Of a stretch of DNA of 64,000 bases, positions 1 through 9,577 are shown piece after piece. Each line of letters starts with the position of its first letter. Within the stretch, counting starts at the first letter, position 1. The DNA comes from Zopfochytrium polystomum (Eukaryota; Chytridiomycota; Chytridiomycetes; Chytridiales; Chytridiaceae): NCBI GenBank assembly GCA_025765615.1, contig JAIVFJ010000152.1, positions 62,001 to 126,000 on the forward strand, written 5' to 3'. The notes below the pieces were generated by a model. The model made no database searches. It was not told the origin of the DNA and saw only the letters and a program-made list of their open reading frames with translations. Both the position numbers and the translations under genes were made by a program.

Positions 1-206
1 GGTTTCCTACCCGGCTTTATATGCCAGGCAAGGGTGAAAGTGTTCCGCGTTTATTCATGGGAAAGGCACAGCCTCGCAAGCGTGTGCGCACGGTAGGCAG
101 GCCAGTCCAGTGCGTAGTAACAGAGTGTTCGAGGAAGAGTGTGATAGATCTTGGCGTTCGGATTCGGCCTTCTTGGCGAACGAAGAATGGAATCAGATCC
201 CGAAAG

Positions 207-239
<33 letters not shown>

Positions 240-779
240 TTGGAAAGTTGCATACGCGCAATCAGCGACGATTACAAATACATGCCCACGCATTTTCCGT
301 CGAGACAGCAAGGTTTCCGTTCAATTTTTTTCCCCCCACACATTTCCGCACCCTTAGGAAAAAAAACCGTTCCGTTCAATCAATGAATTGAGCCCCAAAA
401 GGTTGCTCGGCACCACCCACCCCTTACCCCATAGTTTCAAAACTTTCTTCTCCGTTTGTATGTCAAATATTGCCGTCTGCGAATTTGGCTTTCGCTTGCT
501 CGGAGCGCCTTCTTCACTCACTCCCCCACGCACACACACTGACACTCTGCAAGCCCCCCTGTCTGAAGAGATGAATTAGACCTTTTCTGTACAAACCAAA
601 GAAAGCACAAGACGTGGCGCTTGGTGGATAGACTTTTTTCCCCCGGTTGTGGGGTGCTTTGAACCAGCAAGCCAAACTTGATATAGATGAAGAGGATGAA
701 CAACTTATGGGAAAGAGAGAATGGCAAGGAAAGACTCTAGTCGCTGGCAACGAGACAAAAAGAGAGGTCGGGCTTTTTT
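1..779. other. Gene-poor left flank
   Basis: I see no convincing gene here. The stretch holds a pure poly-A run of nearly 30 bases near 208-237 and scattered C-rich segments. Short open frames on both strands are compositionally random and cross the homopolymer. It probably represents 3' flank of the minus-strand gene that ends at 780. Confidence 0.5.
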
Positions 780-1938
780 TTAGAACAAGCCTAACGCCAT
801 GTGCGCAAGCGCGACCACGACAACAACACCAACAACCGCCTCGCCAGCTGCATGCTTCACACCAGCGAGGGCGCCAGACCTTGAGGACGACGCGGCCGTC
901 GACGCCGTCGCGGTCGCGGTCGTCGTCGTCTGGCCGCCCCCCGTCGTCACCGTCCCGGACGTCGCGGGCGCCTGGCAGTTCTTGTACAGGAGCTCGATGC
1001 GCTCGATAGCAAAGGTTGCTCCAAACGGGAGGAGGTTGACAAACGTGAGGTCCTTGAGGTGTGCGAAATCGAACGCGCCGCCCTTTTGGTTCGTGGCAAA
1101 GTCTGCGAAGGGGATTACGAGGGTCTGCGGGGTGGCGCCGTCGAAGGAGGCGGGGGAGAGGTAACGGGAGGCGAGGATCCAGTTGGTGTCGACGCCGCGG
1201 TCGCCGGTACCGTCGCGGACGGCGGGATTGGCGGGCAGCCACTGGGTGAGGGTGATGTTGAAGTCGGAGGCGGGCGGCATTATGATGGAAAGCCGGGCGC
1301 CCCAGAAGGGGGTGAGGTCGTAGTCGTTTTCCCAGTTGAACTTTGCGTACCAGCTGCGTGGTGGTTTCGGGGGGCAGATTAATGAGCAAAAGGTGCAGGG
1401 GTATGAATGAATGAATGAAAAAAGAATGAATGAATGAAAGAGTAACAAGACTCAACTAGTTGTGCGACGTCACGTTGTTGGGATGGCTCGGAGACTCCTG
1501 GTTTCCGACGGTCGCGACCTGGTCGCTGGACACCATGGTCAGGCGGCCGTTCGCGAGGGTCTCGTTCGCGCCGCTGTCGCCGTAGTCGCCGCCGAGGAGG
1601 TTGAGGGTCTTGTTGCAGCCGGCAAAGGTGCCCGCAAAGGCGGCGCAGCCGTACTTTGGGTCCTGCGTGCGGTACATGTTGGCGGTGCGCGGGCGCATGT
1701 CGTCGACGAGGAGGATGGCGGACGGCGAGGTTGCGGTGGCTGGATCGCAGGTGGTGGGAGTGGCGGTGGAAGTGGTAGTGGCGGCGGCGGCGGCTGCTGC
1801 TGCGGCGGAGGAGGAGGAGGAGGAAGAGACGGCGACGATGCATGCGAAGTAGGAGGCAATCGACACTGCGATGGCGACGACGTGGGCCGTGGATGTCATC
1901 GTCGCCGTCGTCGTCGCCGTCGTCGGCTTTGTCCTCAT
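780..1938 (-). CDS. Secreted, probably GPI-anchored beta-sandwich-like protein, two exons
   Basis: Two exons are inferred: 1938-1469 and 1353-780. The 115-bp GT-AG intron joins the frame cleanly, giving ...NNVTWYAKFNWEN.... The N-terminus starts MRTKPTT and carries a hydrophobic stretch (AHVVAIAVSIASYFACIVAV) that reads as a signal peptide, followed by a Ser/Ala/Thr-rich linker. The body holds several N-x-S/T sites, conserved-looking Trp/Asp/Gly turns and four widely spaced cysteines. The C-terminus is a Thr/Ser stalk and a hydrophobic tail (VVGVVVVVALAHMALGLF), typical of a GPI-attachment signal. I do not recognise a named family. The fold looks like the jelly-roll, carbohydrate-binding-like domains of fungal wall proteins, but that is inference. 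A start at 1899 (MTSTAHVV) is equally possible and gives a tighter signal peptide. Confidence 0.72.
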
Positions 1939-1980
1939 CGTCGTGGTAGAGGAGAGATGGATGTCAATGTGTGTGTGAGA

Positions 1981-2020
1981 GACAGAGAGACAGACAAACA
2001 GACAGACAGACTGACTGACA
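1981..2020. repeat. (CAGA)n-type tetranucleotide tract in promoter region
   Basis: A run of CAGA/GACA/GACT units lies about 45-80 bp upstream of the start codon of the minus-strand secreted-protein gene. Similar tracts lie upstream of several other genes in this window. Confidence 0.8.
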
Positions 2021-3012
2021 TCTTGTTCGGCGAATGACCACGGGCCTGTTGGCCGGTTCCGACGCGCCGAGTGTCTAACCCAGCCAGCCACACACAGCCA
2101 CCCAATAGCCCAAGGTCTTTTTTTTTTTTTAGCAGGGCAAACAACAGACATTCGTGTGGCCCAGTCAGTCAAACGATGCCCATCAAGCACCGCGAGGCCG
2201 TCAAAGGTATCAAAAAGGGCAGCTTTGCAAAAGGTCATTGTTCTCATAGCCCTTTCTCTTCCTTCCGTCTCTCCTTTGTTTCCAATCACGTTCTCAATCG
2301 ATGCGACGACCGCTGGCGCAACCGATCGTGGCCGACCCAAGCAACCCCCAAGCCCGCACCCGAATTGGAAGCCGCGTGGAAGAACGTGCTTGTCGTGGGC
2401 GATCAGAGCGGTACTCCGGCAATATCCACCTTTACATCACCGACGCGTTGGGCGGAACCGACCCGTCGAGCTCCAGCACTCGCAGTTTCGTCTCTCACAG
2501 CCGGCCTGGGGGGTAAGGAAAGCACGAGCAGGAGCGCGAGCGCTGTCCGCTTGAAGCTTCTAGTGAGTGAAATGAATACGTTCACCCAAAACCCGTTCAA
2601 AGGTGGCGAATGCAGAATTTCTTGGCAAAACTATATGCCGGAGCTCCGGAAGGCCCTCTGAACCCAGGGTTGGGTTCAGAAGAACAACAGGCTGTCATTT
2701 TGGACAGCTTTTTGGACAGAGGCTTCCGACAGGCTCCCAACCGGAAAGTACCTTTCGTTTTGCACCGACCGTCTGCTCTGCTGACCATTCAATTTCAATA
2801 AACCGGCCTATCGTTTAGTAATCGCGCAAATTTCAGGAGTCCGTACTAATTTATTTTTCATGGAGGCACGACGGAAAACTTACCTGTATTTTTTCCGTTG
2901 TTGCGGCGGCCATTGCAAACACAACACGAAACACAGAAACGCCGCACACAACCAAACAGCACCTGAACAAATAAATATGGAGCTGCACACGCACACAGTC
3001 ACTCTCTCTCTC
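2021..3012. other. Intergenic region with a perfect hairpin
   Basis: No gene could be supported. Open frames at 2071-2661 have no recognisable domain and no consistent codon bias. The region holds a poly-T run (2117-2131) and a perfect 9-bp inverted repeat, TCTGAACCC / GGGTTCAGA, at 2657-2665 and 2672-2680 around a 6-nt loop. It also holds a tandem TTTTGGACAG direct repeat near 2698-2720 and an AATAAA-like motif near 2797. Confidence 0.5.
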
Positions 3013-3056
3013 TCACACACACTCACACACACGCTCACACACACACTCACACACAC
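3013..3056 (+). repeat. CA-rich 5' leader
   Basis: A run of CACA and CTCACA units abuts the ATG of the reductase gene at 3057. It is probably the 5' untranslated leader. Comparable CA tracts precede other plus-strand starts here. Confidence 0.7.
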
Positions 3057-3935
3057 ATGTCCATCGCCGTCACCGGATCCACCGGCAAACTCGGCAAGCT
3101 CGTCGTCGAGCTCCTCACCGCCAAGGCGCCGTCCTCCACGGTCATCGCGCTCGCGCGGGACCCGTCCAAAGCCCCGCGCGGCGTCGAGTCGCGGGAGTTC
3201 GACTACCGCTGGGACGTGGCGCGCCTCGCGTCGTCCCTGACGGGGGTCCGCACGCTGGTGCTGATCTCGACCAATGACTTCCGCGACCGAGTCGCGCAGC
3301 ACGCGGCGGTGGTGGACGCGGCGGCGGCGGCCGGCGTGGCGACGGTGGTGTACACGTCGTTCCTCCGCGCGCCGACGAGCGAGGTGCGGATCGCGGCGGA
3401 CCACGCCGCGACGGAGCGGCGCATCGTGGCGGCCGGGCTGCGGCACGTGTTCCTGCGGAACGGGTGGCGGCTCGAGAACTGGACGGACCCGGTGGCGATG
3501 GGGCCCGCGCTGGCCCACGGGGGGATATTGAATGCGGTGGGCGGGGGAAAGGTGTCGCCGGCGACGCGGCGGGACTATGCGGAGGCCGCGGTCGCCGCCG
3601 CGCTGCTTGCGCACGAGGGCGGCGAGGTGAGGGAGGTGTACGAGCTGGGCGGGGAGACGATCACGCTGGACGAGCTGGCGGCGGAGGTGACGCGGCACGC
3701 CGGCGGAGGCAAGACGGTCGTGTCGGCGGCGGTGCCGAGGGACGTGTTTGCGAAGCGGCTCGAGGGGTTTGGGCTGCCCGCGGCGCTGACGGAGCTGTTT
3801 GCGCAGTGCGACGACGCGGCGTCGCGCGGGGCGCTGTGCGTTGGGAAGGAGGACCTGGTCGAGCTGATTGGCCACGAGCCGTACAGCTGGAGGCTGCACG
3901 TCGAAGAGGCGGTCGCGGCCGCGCTGGCAAAGTGA
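3057..3935 (+). CDS. NmrA-like / QorB-type NAD(P)H:quinone oxidoreductase
   Basis: A 292-residue single-exon protein of the atypical short-chain dehydrogenase (NmrA) group. It opens with the dinucleotide-binding motif VTGSTGKLGKLVVELL. Next come a second beta-strand with the NADP-favouring ALARDPSKA, VLISTND, VVYTSFLRAPTSE, and an RNGWRLENW segment that is typical of bacterial YtfG/QorB-like quinone oxidoreductases. The C-terminal half (KVSPATRRDYAEAAVAA, YELGGETITLDELA) also follows that family end to end, and the length is normal for it. The expected role is NADPH-dependent two-electron reduction of quinones in the cytosol. The start is the first ATG after a CA-rich leader. The absence of introns and the close match to a bacterial family suggest possible horizontal acquisition, which a phylogeny would need to test. 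The alternative is a generic NmrA redox-sensor protein. Confidence 0.9.
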   Translation: MSIAVTGSTGKLGKLVVELLTAKAPSSTVIALARDPSKAPRGVESREFDYRWDVARLASSLTGVRTLVLISTNDFRDRVAQHAAVVDAAAAAGVATVVYTSFLRAPTSEVRIAADHAATERRIVAAGLRHVFLRNGWRLENWTDPVAMGPALAHGGILNAVGGGKVSPATRRDYAEAAVAAALLAHEGGEVREVYELGGETITLDELAAEVTRHAGGGKTVVSAAVPRDVFAKRLEGFGLPAALTELFAQCDDAASRGALCVGKEDLVELIGHEPYSWRLHVEEAVAAALAK

Positions 3936-4180
3936 AAAAACCGGGGGCGGGCTGTTGCGGTTTCGGGTGGTGGTCGAACGAGGTTGCAGGACGGGAAGGA
4001 ACTAGTTGTTTGCGTTCAAGTGTTGTTCTCAAGTGTTGTTCTGGTTCTGCTTTTCTTCAAGTTCTCTCTTTTCTTCTTCTTGACGTCGGAGTACTGGTGG
4101 AAGGAAACTACTTGCATATCGTTGGTGGTGGTGGTGGTCTTGCGGGCTGCTGCTGGAAAGCGCCCTAGTCTGCTATTTCC

Positions 4181-4186
4181 AATAAA
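4181..4186 (+). terminator. Candidate poly(A) signal AATAAA
   Basis: AATAAA lies about 245 bp after the stop of the quinone-reductase gene and 75 bp before the next start codon. It is the best candidate for 3' end formation of the upstream transcript. Confidence 0.5.
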
Positions 4187-4261
4187 GTCGGATGGAAGTG
4201 ACCCTCCCATTGGGTCAGCCAGTGTGGCGCCAGCAACCAGGAAACAATTCGTCAAAAACCA

Positions 4262-5515
4262 ATGATCACAAACCTCACTTGCCATCCCCAGCAGCAGCCG
4301 CATCCGAATCCTCCGGCCGCCGTGCCAGTGCCCGCCACGATCGCCGAGGCGATCTGCAGCTACCTCCCGCTGGGCCCGCGCCTGCGCCTGTCCACACTCT
4401 TCCGCCTCTCCTCGGTGCAGGCCGCGACGTTCTGGACGCTGCGCAGCCCGTACGCCTTCGACGCGGCCAGCCGCGCCGGCGACGCGCATCTGCTCCAGCG
4501 GCTGCTGGAGCACTGCCGGTCCCGCGGGACCCGGCCGTGGTACACGGCTTCAGCGGTGCAGGACGCGTCGAGCGGCGGACACGTGGAGGTGCTGGAGTGG
4601 TGGTTGCGGGACAGCGGGCTCGAGTTCAAGTACTACCCGACGGCGATCGAGGCGGCGTCCGCGTCGGGGAACGTCGCGGCGCTGGGATGGTGGCGGGACA
4701 GCGGGCTGGCGGTGCGGTACTCGGCCGCGGCGGTGTTGGCGCGAGCGTGCGCGGAGCGGCGGGTGGAAGTGTTGAGGTGGTGGCGGGACAGCGGGCTGGA
4801 TTTGCGCTGGACCCCGGCGATCGGGCGGGCGATCGCGGCCGGCGACGTCGGGTACCTGGAGTGCTGGAGGGACGGCGGGTTCGAGGTGGCGCGGCCGCTG
4901 ACGGCGATGGAGGACGCCAGCGCAAGGGGCCAGGTCGGGCTTCTGCAGTTCTGGAAGGACGGCTGTCCGACGCTCCACTACACCGCGTCGGCCATGGACT
5001 CTGCGACGCGCAACGGCCACGTCAATGTGCTGCGGTGGTGGAAGGAGAGCGGGTTGGAGCTCCGGTATACGTACCCCGCCGTGCTGGACGCTTGCAGAAA
5101 CAGGCACCTGCACGTTTTACAGTGGTGGCGGGACAGCGGGTTGCCTTTGAGACGACCTACAACCGATACGGCCTTCACGACTGCGAGTGCCACGGGCGAC
5201 GTGGCCTTCCTTCAGCACTGGTTGGAGGGCGGCCTCGAATTTGAGCACACTGCCAAGGCGATGGACGAAGCCAGCGCCAACGGGCACGTTGGAGTTTTGC
5301 AATGGTGGAAGGAGAGCGGGCTGGAGCTCAAGTATTCGACGTTGGCCATGGACCGCGCAAGTCAAAAGGGCCGCGTCCCAGTTTTGAAATGGTGGAAGGC
5401 GAGCGACCTGGAGCTGAAGTACACGCCGTCGGCGGTGAGCGGCTTGAAGGGAAGAAAAAAAGTCGCCGTAATGGGCTGGTGGAGGGAAAGTGGTTTGGCA
5501 GGGCCTTGGCAATGA
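4262..5515 (+). CDS. F-box-like protein with Trp-Trp ankyrin-type repeats
   Basis: A 417-residue single-exon protein. Residues about 20-65 (PATIAEAICSYLPLGPRLRL and following) look like a degenerate F-box. The rest is roughly ten or eleven repeats of about 34 residues. Each follows the pattern T..AM..AS..GHV.VL.WW..SGLEL.Y, for example HVEVLEWWLRDSGLEFKY and HVGVLQWWKESGLELKYS. This is an ankyrin-like helical repeat with a conserved Trp pair, a type I associate with expanded families in chytrid fungi (recalled, not searched). The likely role is protein-protein recognition, possibly as a ubiquitin-ligase substrate adaptor. The repeats are more conserved in the centre than at the C-terminus, where a KGRKKVAVMGWW unit is degenerate. 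Coding GC is very high at third positions, like its neighbours. Confidence 0.85.
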   Translation: MITNLTCHPQQQPHPNPPAAVPVPATIAEAICSYLPLGPRLRLSTLFRLSSVQAATFWTLRSPYAFDAASRAGDAHLLQRLLEHCRSRGTRPWYTASAVQDASSGGHVEVLEWWLRDSGLEFKYYPTAIEAASASGNVAALGWWRDSGLAVRYSAAAVLARACAERRVEVLRWWRDSGLDLRWTPAIGRAIAAGDVGYLECWRDGGFEVARPLTAMEDASARGQVGLLQFWKDGCPTLHYTASAMDSATRNGHVNVLRWWKESGLELRYTYPAVLDACRNRHLHVLQWWRDSGLPLRRPTTDTAFTTASATGDVAFLQHWLEGGLEFEHTAKAMDEASANGHVGVLQWWKESGLELKYSTLAMDRASQKGRVPVLKWWKASDLELKYTPSAVSGLKGRKKVAVMGWWRESGLAGPWQ

Positions 5516-6121
5516 ATGAGCAGGTTGGCCGAAATGCTGTGTGGTATACATACACAGCTACTGCTTCCAACGGACATTTCTCTTCCCTCCCCACATTGCC
5601 TGCACATAATCACACAAACACGGAGGGATGCAGCAATCTACGTTTGTGACTATCGGGGGAACCCTGTTTTCTGCAAGTGAACTATCTGGTCCACACTTCT
5701 TTGTCACAGGAACCGAACAACCCAGCCGAAACGATGGGGCTGTTCGCGCTTCGTCCGTTGCTTGCTTTCTTGATTCTGCGAAGAGCAGTGGCACCAAGTG
5801 ATTGCTTTCTTCAGTCCAATATCCCTCCCACAGTGAAAAAATGCAGGCCTGTTTTTCCAAGCCAGTCGATTCGCTGAAGCACTCATACTCAAGAAGAAAG
5901 CTGACAGTTATGATTGGTCTTTGAGCCCTGCCCACGGTAGCCTGTTTGCTTTGCTGTTGCTACCGTGCGTGGAGATATTACGGGGAGAGAAAAATCAAAG
6001 CGAGGAACGCAAAGCATCGAGATTGTATGAAGTTAGAGGTCTTGCTTTACCTGGCAGTCCTGACTCACGTGTGAGTCGATCCGTGTCAGCACAGGCTGGT
6101 AGAGATAGAGTTAGAGAGAGA

Positions 6122-6153
<32 letters not shown>

Positions 6154-6251
6154 GAGCAGACAGACAAGTTGCAAGTTGTTTGTTCGACAATTCTTGTCGT
6201 CCTGACAACCTCTGACTCAACTGCCTGTCATTCGAGGGCGTCGGCGCGTGG
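5516..6251. other. Intergenic region with (GA)n tract
   Basis: No gene is supported. A GA dinucleotide tract lies near 6112-6150, about 100 bp upstream of a TATA box. The rest is unremarkable. Confidence 0.5.
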
Positions 6252-6259
6252 TATATAAA
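6252..6259 (+). promoter_or_regulatory. TATA box of the universal stress protein gene
   Basis: TATATAAA stands alone in GC-rich sequence 114 bp upstream of the ATG at 6373. A CA-rich leader follows it. This is the clearest TATA element in the window. Confidence 0.65.
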
Positions 6260-6372
6260 CGCTAATTCTTCACTCGAGCTACCCCAGTAATCTCATACTC
6301 TTATCATCAGAATCTGTCTACCCTAGACTCCTCTTCAAAGTCTTCTACACACACACACACACACAAGCAGGC

Positions 6373-7170
6373 ATGACCAACACAGACGCCGCTCCGCAAC
6401 CGTCATCCTCTTCTTCTTCCGCGCAGCCGCAGCACGACGAAATCCACGTCCTCAAGACCGAGAAGCCACACAACCGCCTCGTCGCCATCGCGGTCGATGG
6501 AAGCAGTTGAGTTTTCCTCTCTTCTTTCGTTTGCAAATTTGCTTCAGGCTCCACAACACTCCTGACTCTCGTCCATTCTCAAGAGCACTCCGAGTACGCC
6601 TTCAACTGGGCCGTCAAGAACTTTGTTCGCCCCGATTCCGATCAGCTCATGCTGATCCACGCGCGTCCCATCGTCAAGTACTCGTACAGTCCGATGATCT
6701 CTGGTAAGTCAAGAAAAAAAAAAGGAAAAAAAAGAACCCGCTCCCGAACCGCTGTTAACTCATCAACCATCCGACACTCACTCCAAACCAACACACCGAC
6801 GACGGAAAAAACCAAAAAAAAAAAACCAGATGTCGAGGAATTCGACCGCAAAGAATCCTTCGACCTCCTGCACAAGTTCGCGGGCGCGCTTCCCTCCGAC
6901 AACAAGTACAACGTGCGGCTGGTCTCCATGTCGGGCGACCCGCGCGAGACGATCGCGTCAAAGGTCGACAGCGAGAACGCGGACGTGCTGATCGTCGGCA
7001 GCCACGGCCGCGGGCCCATCCGGAAGGCGCTGCTCGGCAGCGTCAGCGACCACCTCGTCAAGCACGTCAAGGCGCCGGTGATCGTGTCGCGGCCAGAACC
7101 AGTCGAGCCGCCGGCCAAGGAGGTGCCGCCGTTCGACATGCTGAGCTTGGGGGTTGTGCCGGGGTTCTAG
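6373..7170 (+). CDS. Universal stress protein (UspA fold), three exons
   Basis: Exons are 6373-6505, 6584-6703 and 6830-7170, all with GT-AG borders and matching phases. The joined product is about 198 residues. A Ser/Gln-rich N-terminal tail is followed by beta1 (NRLVAIAVDGSKHSEYAFNW), a short helix and the core domain. The C-terminal half holds the ATP-binding signature: VGSHGRGPIRKALLGSVSDH fits the G-2x-G-9x-G-S/T motif, followed by VKHVKAPVIVSRP. The expected function is nucleotide-binding stress or growth-arrest signalling in the cytosol. The three-residue junctions (VDGS/K and MIS/D) only make sense after splicing, which supports the intron calls. Intron 2 is full of poly-A runs. A TATA box lies 114 bp upstream and AATAAA about 155 bp downstream. 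Confidence 0.93.
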
Positions 7171-7324
7171 GTTGGTTGGTTTGCACATCGTGAGGAGGGG
7201 GAGGGAGGGAGGTCCGTCTTCTCGTTCATGTTGCTTGAGAGTTTTTGTTTTTCTTGTTTGCATGGGAGCGCATACCCCTCTCTCGGCCAAGTCCCCACCA
7301 CCCGCTTCCGCCAGTTGTGTTCAG

Positions 7325-7330
7325 AATAAA
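7325..7330 (+). terminator. Candidate poly(A) signal AATAAA
   Basis: AATAAA lies about 155 bp after the universal stress protein stop codon in an otherwise AT-poor trailer. Confidence 0.5.
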
Positions 7331-7413
7331 GAGATATGTTTTTTGAATAATTTCACCTATCCTTCCACCCAACCATCCATTGAGAAGGCGTTGCCGATCG
7401 ATGCTGCGCGCTC

Positions 7414-8232
7414 TTGGAACTGGCACTGAGCTTGGCATTCCCCGGTCGACCTGATCGCAGGCACTCGGATTACCGCCGGATCCTCCACTGTCGCGGCGGC
7501 CGCGTGGAGCAGGCTCCGGCTGCTGGCAACCGCGATCCCCCACGCCGTGGCCGCGCCCATTCAGCCCGCCGCGATGACAGCAGCCATCGCCACCACGACG
7601 GGGCGTGCGTTGCGGCTGGGGAGTGGTTCGGGTTGCTGCGAGACGCGACGTTCATCGAGTGGACGTGCGCCAAGATGGGACCGAACCTTCTGGGCGACTG
7701 GGAGTGGAACAAGGGCCGGGTGCCGACCATCCCGATCGTGCTTTCCAACGGTTTGCAGAAGCTTCTGAGCAAGCTGAATGCCAGGCAGCGGCTTCGCATT
7801 CGGCCGACGCTGCCACAGGTTGTGCCCGACGATGCCACGGCGCTGTTGAATCGAAAGGCCTTCGACGACGCGACCGCCGACGCCTACGACGCGGCGCTCC
7901 AACTCTACTCTGTACCGGTTCAAAGAGCCTTTGGCCGTTGCAAAAGCCGTTGTGCGTTTTGCGCATCATCGAAGGCCGGGATCTACGCAAGCCGGGACGG
8001 CATTCAAGAAGATGAGAAAATCAAGAAATGGACGACGACACTGACGCTCTTCGACGGGAAGTGGTTGCGCGACAAGCACATAGACTGGGTTTCTAAGCCT
8101 AACGACGTGCCGCCCAATCTGTTTGCTGTGGATTGCGACGAAACTCTCTGTGACTTTACTTACGCCTACCTCTTCACAATTCACCCAACAAGTGGGCGGT
8201 TGTTTGGCATGGCGTCGTGGCACACTCTTTAA
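7414..8232 (+). CDS. Hypothetical protein, 5' end uncertain
   Basis: An open frame of up to 272 residues. The first 65 or so residues are Arg-rich and look like read-through of another frame. From about 7600 onward the composition is protein-like: WFGLLRDATFIEWTCAK, GDWEWNKGRVPTIPIVLSNG, a helical KLLSKLNARQRLRI, a small Cys cluster (GRCKSRCAFCASSK), and a C-terminal AVDCDETLCDFTYAYLF. I do not recognise a family. VDCDETLCDF superficially recalls a DxDxT/V phosphatase-type motif, but too little follows it to support a HAD enzyme. The true start may lie in an unseen upstream exon or at an internal codon. It could also be a degrading gene. Confidence 0.4.
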   Translation: MELALSLAFPGRPDRRHSDYRRILHCRGGRVEQAPAAGNRDPPRRGRAHSARRDDSSHRHHDGACVAAGEWFGLLRDATFIEWTCAKMGPNLLGDWEWNKGRVPTIPIVLSNGLQKLLSKLNARQRLRIRPTLPQVVPDDATALLNRKAFDDATADAYDAALQLYSVPVQRAFGRCKSRCAFCASSKAGIYASRDGIQEDEKIKKWTTTLTLFDGKWLRDKHIDWVSKPNDVPPNLFAVDCDETLCDFTYAYLFTIHPTSGRLFGMASWHTL

Positions 8233-9237
8233 AGAGCGTCGTTTCCTTTCTTTTTTTTTGGCTCCGATTCTTATTACTTGCCTCTCTTCCCCCCCATATC
8301 ATTCTGACACACACGCGCTCGCTACACTCCCATTGTCCGGCCCTCGAAACATCATCTCGATGGCTGTGACGCCACTGTGTTCCTCACAGCCGATGTCACA
8401 GGTACTCCGCACAATTCCACCCACTCCAGCAAGCCGACATATGGCTTGCACGTGCACGCAGCGTCGGAAACTTGCCGCGGCAATATTTTCAGCTCGTTGC
8501 CGATTGGTCATCGCTGCGGTGTCATAAACGCAGCGAGCGCGACGGTGCCGCAGTCAGCGACTTTCCCACACACCAAAACCAGGGAAGGACAAGGGGATTC
8601 TTGTGGGCACGTCTCAATTCTTATCACGGTGTCCAAAAAAAACGGCGACGGTTGGTGATTTTCAGGGCGGGAACCAATAAACCGCGACGGAGAGGCCCGA
8701 AATTTGCAGTCCCGACTCCGTCTGTGCAGCAAAGCAGGGGGAGAAACGAAATGATTGCATTCCGATGCTCAGTCGAAGAGGAGGAATGAAACACGCTTAC
8801 TTGAGAAACTGCGTAATTAAACGACCCTATGCGCGAAGTACAGGCTGCGCACTGAGCGAAGCGAATGTCGCCTGGCGGCCCAAATTGCAAAAGACAGGGC
8901 ATGCCTCCGCGCCTGCAATTTGGCGGCCGATGCAAAATGGATCCATTTATTTGAAAAGCTATTTCGGGTGGAGACAAGCGTCGCCTTGCTCTAAATGAAG
9001 TAAGGACATTGATCGTGTTGATCCCGTCTGACCAAAGCGGCAAGCGGCTGCATGGGACCGGCCGAAAATCTCGTGCCTCCGGCATTCTGCTCTGAAAGTC
9101 GATCGAGTGTTGCGTGCTGAAGATCTCGTTTTGGAAATGCGGCAAGCACCCGGCTGAAATTGCTCACCCTGCGGCTATCGTTAAATTTGTTCCTCCAAAA
9201 TTAATCTATTGATTTCGAAGTATTTCGAAGGAAACTC
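8233..9237. other. Intergenic region with imperfect inverted repeat
   Basis: No gene is supported. Two arms of CAAATTGCA / TGCAATTTG, flanked by GGCGGCC-type sequence, face each other at about 8874-8931 and could form a cruciform. An AATAAA lies near 8675. Open frames on the minus strand (8624-9145) have no domain and unremarkable composition. Confidence 0.45.
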
Positions 9238-9244
9238 TATTTAA
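9238..9244 (+). promoter_or_regulatory. TATA-like element upstream of small secreted peptide 1
   Basis: TATTTAA lies about 150 bp before the ATG at 9392. Just upstream, at 9212-9230, is a direct repeat of ATTTCGAAG. Related ATTTCGA motifs precede the paralogous gene at 10725. Confidence 0.5.
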
Positions 9245-9391
9245 GTACCGCGCTTCACCATCAACACTCCTCCTAACCCATAACTACTCTCTCAGCACAA
9301 AACACAAAGCTAGCCAGCCAACCCTATCTCCCGTCATCCAGCACTCAAGAACACTTGCAGACCCGCCCCCGGCAAACAACAAGAAACAAAA

Positions 9392-9577
9392 ATGCAGTTC
9401 GGCCGCACCAACGTTCTCCTGGCGATCCTCCTTCTCGTTAGCCTTCCATTCACGGCCCTCGCGACCCCGCTGCCCGCCAACGCTAACGCCGCGGCGCTGC
9501 AGGCCGAAATCAAAGCCGACATTGCCAAGATCGAAGCCAAGATCCAGGCGGCGAAGGCGGCGAATAACAACGCCTAG
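9392..9577 (+). CDS. Small secreted alpha-helical peptide, paralogue 1
   Basis: A 61-residue protein. Residues 1-24 form a clear signal peptide (VLLAILLLVSLPFTALA). The predicted mature peptide of about 37 residues begins TPLPANAN and then forms one amphipathic helix: LQAEIKADIAKIEAKIQ, with Ile/Leu in heptad a/d-like positions and alternating Lys/Glu. There are no cysteines. It is the sister of the gene at 10725-10937. Both share the start context CAAAAATGCAG, the post-signal PLPANA motif and the helix core AKxEAKIQAAKAA. I know of no named family. The helix could be a coiled-coil assembly peptide, a membrane-active peptide or a surface-coat component. It is easily missed by annotation because of its size. 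Confidence 0.75.
   Translation: MQFGRTNVLLAILLLVSLPFTALATPLPANANAAALQAEIKADIAKIEAKIQAAKAANNNA

Noticed and set aside
514..1455. Long minus-strand open frame of 313 codons overlapping the secreted-protein gene
   Set aside because: Arg/His/Pro-rich composition typical of an off-frame reading of GC-rich coding DNA. The spliced frame with signal peptide and GPI tail explains the same bases better.
2071..2661. Plus-strand open frame of 196 codons
   Set aside because: No domain, no consistent codon bias, crosses a poly-T run. A competing frame on the same strand is equally open.
8624..9145. Minus-strand open frame of 173 codons
   Set aside because: Residue composition is plausible but there is no motif, no splice structure, and it spans an inverted repeat. 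Evidence is insufficient.
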